Shown: piece by piece, positions 61,018 to 64,000 of the stretch
Layout: each line of letters starts with the position of its first letter
Numbering within the stretch: the first letter of the stretch is position 1
Source: an uncultured Flavobacteriales bacterium
GTDB lineage: Bacteria > Bacteroidota > Bacteroidia > Flavobacteriales > UBA1820
Assembly: GCA_959608625.1 (NCBI GenBank)
Contig: CAUHQV010000002.1
Span: 23,598 to 87,597, forward strand
Length of the DNA stretch: 64,000 nt
Direction of reading: 5' to 3'
The notes under the pieces: generated by a model
Seen by the model: the letters and a program-made list of their open reading frames with translations, nothing else
Databases searched by the model: none
What the model was told of the DNA's origin: nothing
Program-made: the position numbers and the translations under genes

Positions 61018-61536
61018 TTACAATAGCGCTTGCATGTACTCCATCAGCGCTTCGGCGGAGTATTCGCCGGTGTATTTCCGGCCGTTCACATAGAACGAAG
61101 GAGTCCCGTTCACTCCGCTGCGAAGGCCGCTTTCCAGGTCGGCCTCGATCTTTTCGGCGTATTTCGGGTTGGAGAAATCCGCCTCGAATTTTTTGGCGTC
61201 CAGACCGATTTTTCCGGCGTATTTCATCAGATATCCGTCTTCCAGCCGATCCTGGTTTTCGAAGAGGATATCGTGCATCTCCCAGAATTTTCCCTGGTCG
61301 GCCGCCACTTCGGCTGCAGTAGCTGCATGCAGGGCGTTGGGATGGGCATCGTACAGGGGAAAGTTCCGGAAAACGAATTTCATCTGCCCGCCCATGCCTT
61401 TTTGGAGCTTCTGTATCATGTAATGGGCCTTCGCACAATAAGGGCACTGGTAATCGCCGTATTCCACCAGTTCGATCGGGGCTTTCGGGTTGCCCTGCGT
61501 ATGGTCTTTTTCGTTCGTTTCGGGTTTGAGTATCAT
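61018..61536 (-). CDS. cytoplasmic DsbA-family thiol oxidoreductase
   Basis: A 172-residue thioredoxin-fold protein with the active site CPYC (Cys31, Cys34) after ELVEYGDYQ, the helical insert typical of DsbA, and the cis-proline loop GVNGTPSFYVNG. There is no signal peptide, so it should be cytoplasmic. It may exchange disulfides or detoxify thiol adducts. Its start overlaps the peroxiredoxin stop by four bases, so the two are translated together. It is last in the pyruvate oxidase operon. Confidence 0.88.
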   Translation of the reverse strand: MILKPETNEKDHTQGNPKAPIELVEYGDYQCPYCAKAHYMIQKLQKGMGGQMKFVFRNFPLYDAHPNALHAATAAEVAADQGKFWEMHDILFENQDRLEDGYLMKYAGKIGLDAKKFEADFSNPKYAEKIEADLESGLRSGVNGTPSFYVNGRKYTGEYSAEALMEYMQALL

Positions 61537-62006
61537 GGTTTCTTTTGGTTTTTGGTTAATTCGTCCAGTGCTTCCAGTATCCCGTCCACTCCGGGGTTCA
61601 CCCCGTCCGGGGAGAGGTGGCTCCAGCGGATGATGCCGTCCTCGTCGATGACGTACAGCGCCCGCTTGCTCCGGCCGTTGGTTTCATCGTACGCTTCGTA
61701 CGCTTTGGATACGGCCCCTTTCGGCTCGAAATCGGCCAGCAGGGGGAACTTGAATTTCCGGGCTTCGGCAAAAGCCTTGTGGCTCCATTTGCCGTCCACC
61801 GAGATGCCGATGACCACGGCGTTGCTCTTGTCGAACAATTTCTGTGATACGTTGTACAGCGACATCTGGTCCGAGCATACGGGGCTCCAGTCGGCCGGGT
61901 AAAAGGCCAGTATCACTTTCTTTCCTTTCAATCCCTCCAGGGATATCTGTCCGTCCGGGCTGGCATCCAGCTTGAATCCGGGCGCTTTGGTTCCTGTTTT
62001 TAACAT
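61533..62006 (-). CDS. peroxiredoxin (AhpC/TSA family)
   Basis: A 157-residue peroxiredoxin. The peroxidatic Cys44 lies in FYPADWSPVCSDQM. LFDKSNAVVIGISVDGKWSHKAFAEARKFKFPLLAD and KRALYVIDEDGIIRW complete the fold. No obvious resolving cysteine is present, so it may be a 1-Cys enzyme recycled by the adjacent DsbA-like protein. It removes H2O2 or organic peroxides. It lies 26 bp after the pyruvate oxidase gene, a likely source of H2O2. Confidence 0.9.
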   Translation of the reverse strand: MLKTGTKAPGFKLDASPDGQISLEGLKGKKVILAFYPADWSPVCSDQMSLYNVSQKLFDKSNAVVIGISVDGKWSHKAFAEARKFKFPLLADFEPKGAVSKAYEAYDETNGRSKRALYVIDEDGIIRWSHLSPDGVNPGVDGILEALDELTKNQKKP

Positions 62007-62032
62007 GGTAAATTAGGTTTTAGGTTCTTTAT

Positions 62033-63757
62033 TTATTTCATCAATTTTCTCAGTAACGGCATGTCTTCCGCTTCGTAGCGTTTTTTGAACGCTTCGACGG
62101 CCTCTTTGCCATATAGATTTTCGTCCAGCACCATCGCTTCGGCCGGGAAAGGGCGTTTGTTCTCGATCTTCACGTCGATCACCACCGGGATCTTGCTCTT
62201 TTTGGCCTGGTCGAATACTTCGCGGAGCTGCTCCCGTTTGGTCACTGTAAACCCTTTGGCGCCCATCGCCTCGCCGATCTTGGCGTAGTCGGCCCCCATC
62301 AGGTCTACCCCGAACTTAGGCTGTTTGGTATCCTCCTGTTCGGCGTCGATAAAGCCCAGCGAATCGTTCGAAAAGACGATGTTGATCACCGGAAGGCCGT
62401 ATTTCACCTGGGTGATGATGTCCTGCATGACCATGGCGAAAGCCCCGTCCCCGCTCAGGGTGAAGACTTGGCGGCCGGGATAACTCAGTTTGGCGGCGAT
62501 ACCGCCCGGTACGCCGTAGCCCATCGTGGCGAACAGGCCCGATGTGGTGAAACGCTGGTTTTCGTTCATATCCAGCAGGCGGACGGCATGGATCGTACTG
62601 TTGCCCACGTCGGCAATGAAAATGGCGTCTTTTTCGGCGATCCGGTTAATTTCTTTGAATACCGGCTCGACCCGCATCGGCACATCGTTCCTGTCCTCGA
62701 ATTTTTTCAGGTAGCCCAGCCAGTTGCGGCGGTTTTCGAGACACGCGTCCAGGAATTTGGAAGTCTTTTTCTTTTTGCCCATTTTGCCCATTTGGGCCAA
62801 CGCCTGTTTCGCATCTCCCAGGATAGCGACGTCCGTTTTATGCCGGCGACCCAGTTTGGAGGAGTCAATGTCTACCTGGATGAATTTTGCCTCTTTCGGG
62901 AAAAAGAACCGGGCGAACGGAAAGTCGCTGCCGATAAAAGCAATCAGGTCGGCCTCGCGGAGCGCCTCGTTGGCCGGTTTTGTGGACAGGCGTCCCGCCA
63001 TGCCCATAAAGTTTTTTGTTTGATCGGGAATAATACCTTTAGCCAATACAGATAGGACGATCGGCATCGAGAAGTGCTCGGACATCGCGATGATCTCGTC
63101 TTTGGCCCCTCGGGCGCCCTGACCCACATACAGGACGGGCTTTTCGGCCGCTTCGATCAATTTGACAGCCTCCTGCAAGTCTTTCGGGTCGGGCATCGGG
63201 ACTCCTTTCCGGTGGCTTCCTGCGGTGGAGACTTCCGTATCGGGGATGTCCACGAACCCGAAATCGACAGGAATCGTCACCACAGCCACTCCCTGGTACT
63301 CGTAAGCCCGGCGGATCGCTTCGTCTACCACATGGGGCAGGCTTTCCGGGGTCATTACCGTCCGATTATACACGCTCACGTCCGCAAACATCGGGTTTTC
63401 GTTCAGTTCCTGGAACGAGTCGTAGTTCATCGCTTTCGAAGAAACCTGGCCGATAAGGGCCAGGACGGGGGCATGGTCCATTTGAGCATCGTATAGGCCG
63501 TTGAACAGGTGGGTCGCGCCCGGTCCTGCCGATCCGAAGCATACGCCGATCTTGCCTGTGATCTTCGCATCCACCGCCGCTGCGATCGCGCCTACTTCTT
63601 CATGTCTTACCTGTATGTATTGGATAGTTCCGCGTTTTTGGTACAAAGCGTCCATTGTCGAGTTGAAAGATCCTCCGGGGATACCGTAAATGTGGTCAAC
63701 GCCCCAGCTTTCCAGCACGTTGAGCATCGCCAGCCCTGATTTGATGGTGTTTTCCAT
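62033..63757 (-). CDS. ThDP-dependent pyruvate oxidase-like enzyme
   Basis: A 574-residue enzyme of the acetolactate synthase/pyruvate oxidase family. The N-terminal ThDP Pyr domain has IYGIPGGSFNSTMDAL and the activating Glu in VRHEEVGA. The central domain could bind FAD (PVLYVGQGARGAKDEIIAM; FMGMAGRLSTKPANEAL). The PP domain has SGDGAFAMVMQDIITQ and VFSNDSLGFID. Length and sequence fit phosphate- or ubiquinone-type pyruvate oxidases of lactic-acid bacteria. It would turn pyruvate, phosphate and O2 into acetyl phosphate, CO2 and H2O2. It heads an operon with peroxiredoxin and a DsbA-like protein. Confidence 0.85.
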   Translation of the reverse strand: MENTIKSGLAMLNVLESWGVDHIYGIPGGSFNSTMDALYQKRGTIQYIQVRHEEVGAIAAAVDAKITGKIGVCFGSAGPGATHLFNGLYDAQMDHAPVLALIGQVSSKAMNYDSFQELNENPMFADVSVYNRTVMTPESLPHVVDEAIRRAYEYQGVAVVTIPVDFGFVDIPDTEVSTAGSHRKGVPMPDPKDLQEAVKLIEAAEKPVLYVGQGARGAKDEIIAMSEHFSMPIVLSVLAKGIIPDQTKNFMGMAGRLSTKPANEALREADLIAFIGSDFPFARFFFPKEAKFIQVDIDSSKLGRRHKTDVAILGDAKQALAQMGKMGKKKKTSKFLDACLENRRNWLGYLKKFEDRNDVPMRVEPVFKEINRIAEKDAIFIADVGNSTIHAVRLLDMNENQRFTTSGLFATMGYGVPGGIAAKLSYPGRQVFTLSGDGAFAMVMQDIITQVKYGLPVINIVFSNDSLGFIDAEQEDTKQPKFGVDLMGADYAKIGEAMGAKGFTVTKREQLREVFDQAKKSKIPVVIDVKIENKRPFPAEAMVLDENLYGKEAVEAFKKRYEAEDMPLLRKLMK

Positions 63758-64000
63758 ATAGTTTGGTTTTTAGGTTTTAAAAATAAGCGCCGGCCGTTTT
63801 GTCCTTCGGGATACATAGTGCGGTAAAAATAAAGCACAGTTGGGTTTTGCCCGGCGGACAGACCAGTATGGGTATCTTTACAATGATACGACTTTTGCAG
63901 GATATTCATAAATAAAACTTTGTTAAAAATATATCCGATTCGGCCTGCCTATTATTTCTTTTTTGACCATATCAGGGAATGTAATTAATGTTGGGAAGAA
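63758..64000. other. upstream region of the pyruvate oxidase operon; no gene seen
   Basis: AT-rich non-coding DNA to the window edge. It must contain the operon promoter on the minus strand; TATTTTTA near 63825 is a weak -7 candidate. The short open frames here have no convincing protein features. Confidence 0.5.

Overview
The window comes from a member of the Bacteroidota, most likely order Bacteroidales and plausibly Alistipes/Rikenellaceae-like. The order rests on several signs: promoters of the TTG-N19-21-TAnnTTTG type, an almost complete lack of Shine-Dalgarno sequences, a type V (FimA/Mfa1) fimbrial locus with DUF3575 and DUF3868 partners, PCMD, ORF6N, DUF3822 and head-GIN proteins, and an alanine racemase that carries a MurF-derived N-terminus. 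The genus is a guess. I saw no rRNA, tRNA, CRISPR array, insertion sequence or intact prophage.

Layout. Positions 1-6.4 kb (minus strand): a small membrane protein, a TPR protein, an OmpA-like lipoprotein, a U32 peptidase and alanine racemase. 6.5-9.6 kb (plus): a sugar kinase, MFS transporter and SIS protein operon ending in a strong terminator. 9.7-20.9 kb: an ABC ATPase, bacterioferritin, UDP-glucose dehydrogenase, a head-GIN protein, a THUMP rRNA methyltransferase, gyrB, a PCMD protein, an SDR, an ORF6N protein, greA (with a terminator-like leader) and a HIT protein. 20.9-28 kb: formate-THF ligase, a DnaQ-like exonuclease, lipoproteins, cobalamin adenosyltransferase and RecQ. 28-36 kb (plus): an envelope cluster (kdsD, tatC, lptB, dacB), then purL. 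36-44 kb: a PLP-binding protein, an exonuclease/GIY-YIG fusion, a RecD-like helicase, DUF3822-rsmD, a small gene with a candidate programmed -1 frameshift, and serC-serA. 44.4-46.5 kb: an SPFH operon that ends in a ribbon-helix-helix regulator and whose promoter carries paired palindromes. 46.5-56.8 kb: a secreted endonuclease and the fimbrial locus, with a DUF4906 fimbrillin plus a decayed N-terminal copy on the minus strand and DUF3575-DUF3868-Mfa1-Mfa1-like-FimB on the plus strand. 56.8-64 kb: a Tat-exported DUF4434 lipoprotein with a nucleoside-type MFS permease, an MFS exporter, and a pyruvate oxidase, peroxiredoxin and DsbA-like operon.

How the genes work together. The 28-32 kb block builds the envelope: KdsD makes the precursor of KDO, LptB powers LPS export, PBP4 trims peptidoglycan and TatC exports folded proteins such as the DUF4434 lipoprotein seen at 57 kb. 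The fimbrial block is a complete type V pilus set. An intrinsic terminator lies between the first (probably major) fimbrillin and the downstream paralogue and FimB, which would favour excess major subunit. SerC and SerA overlap by four bases. The last operon pairs a likely H2O2-producing enzyme with two thiol-redox proteins.

The three observations I rate highest are the candidate frameshift gene at 41,278-41,984 (slippery AAAGGGA followed by a 7-bp hairpin), the paired TGATATCA sites at the promoter of the SPFH/RHH operon, and the racemase that keeps only the MurF C-terminal domain.
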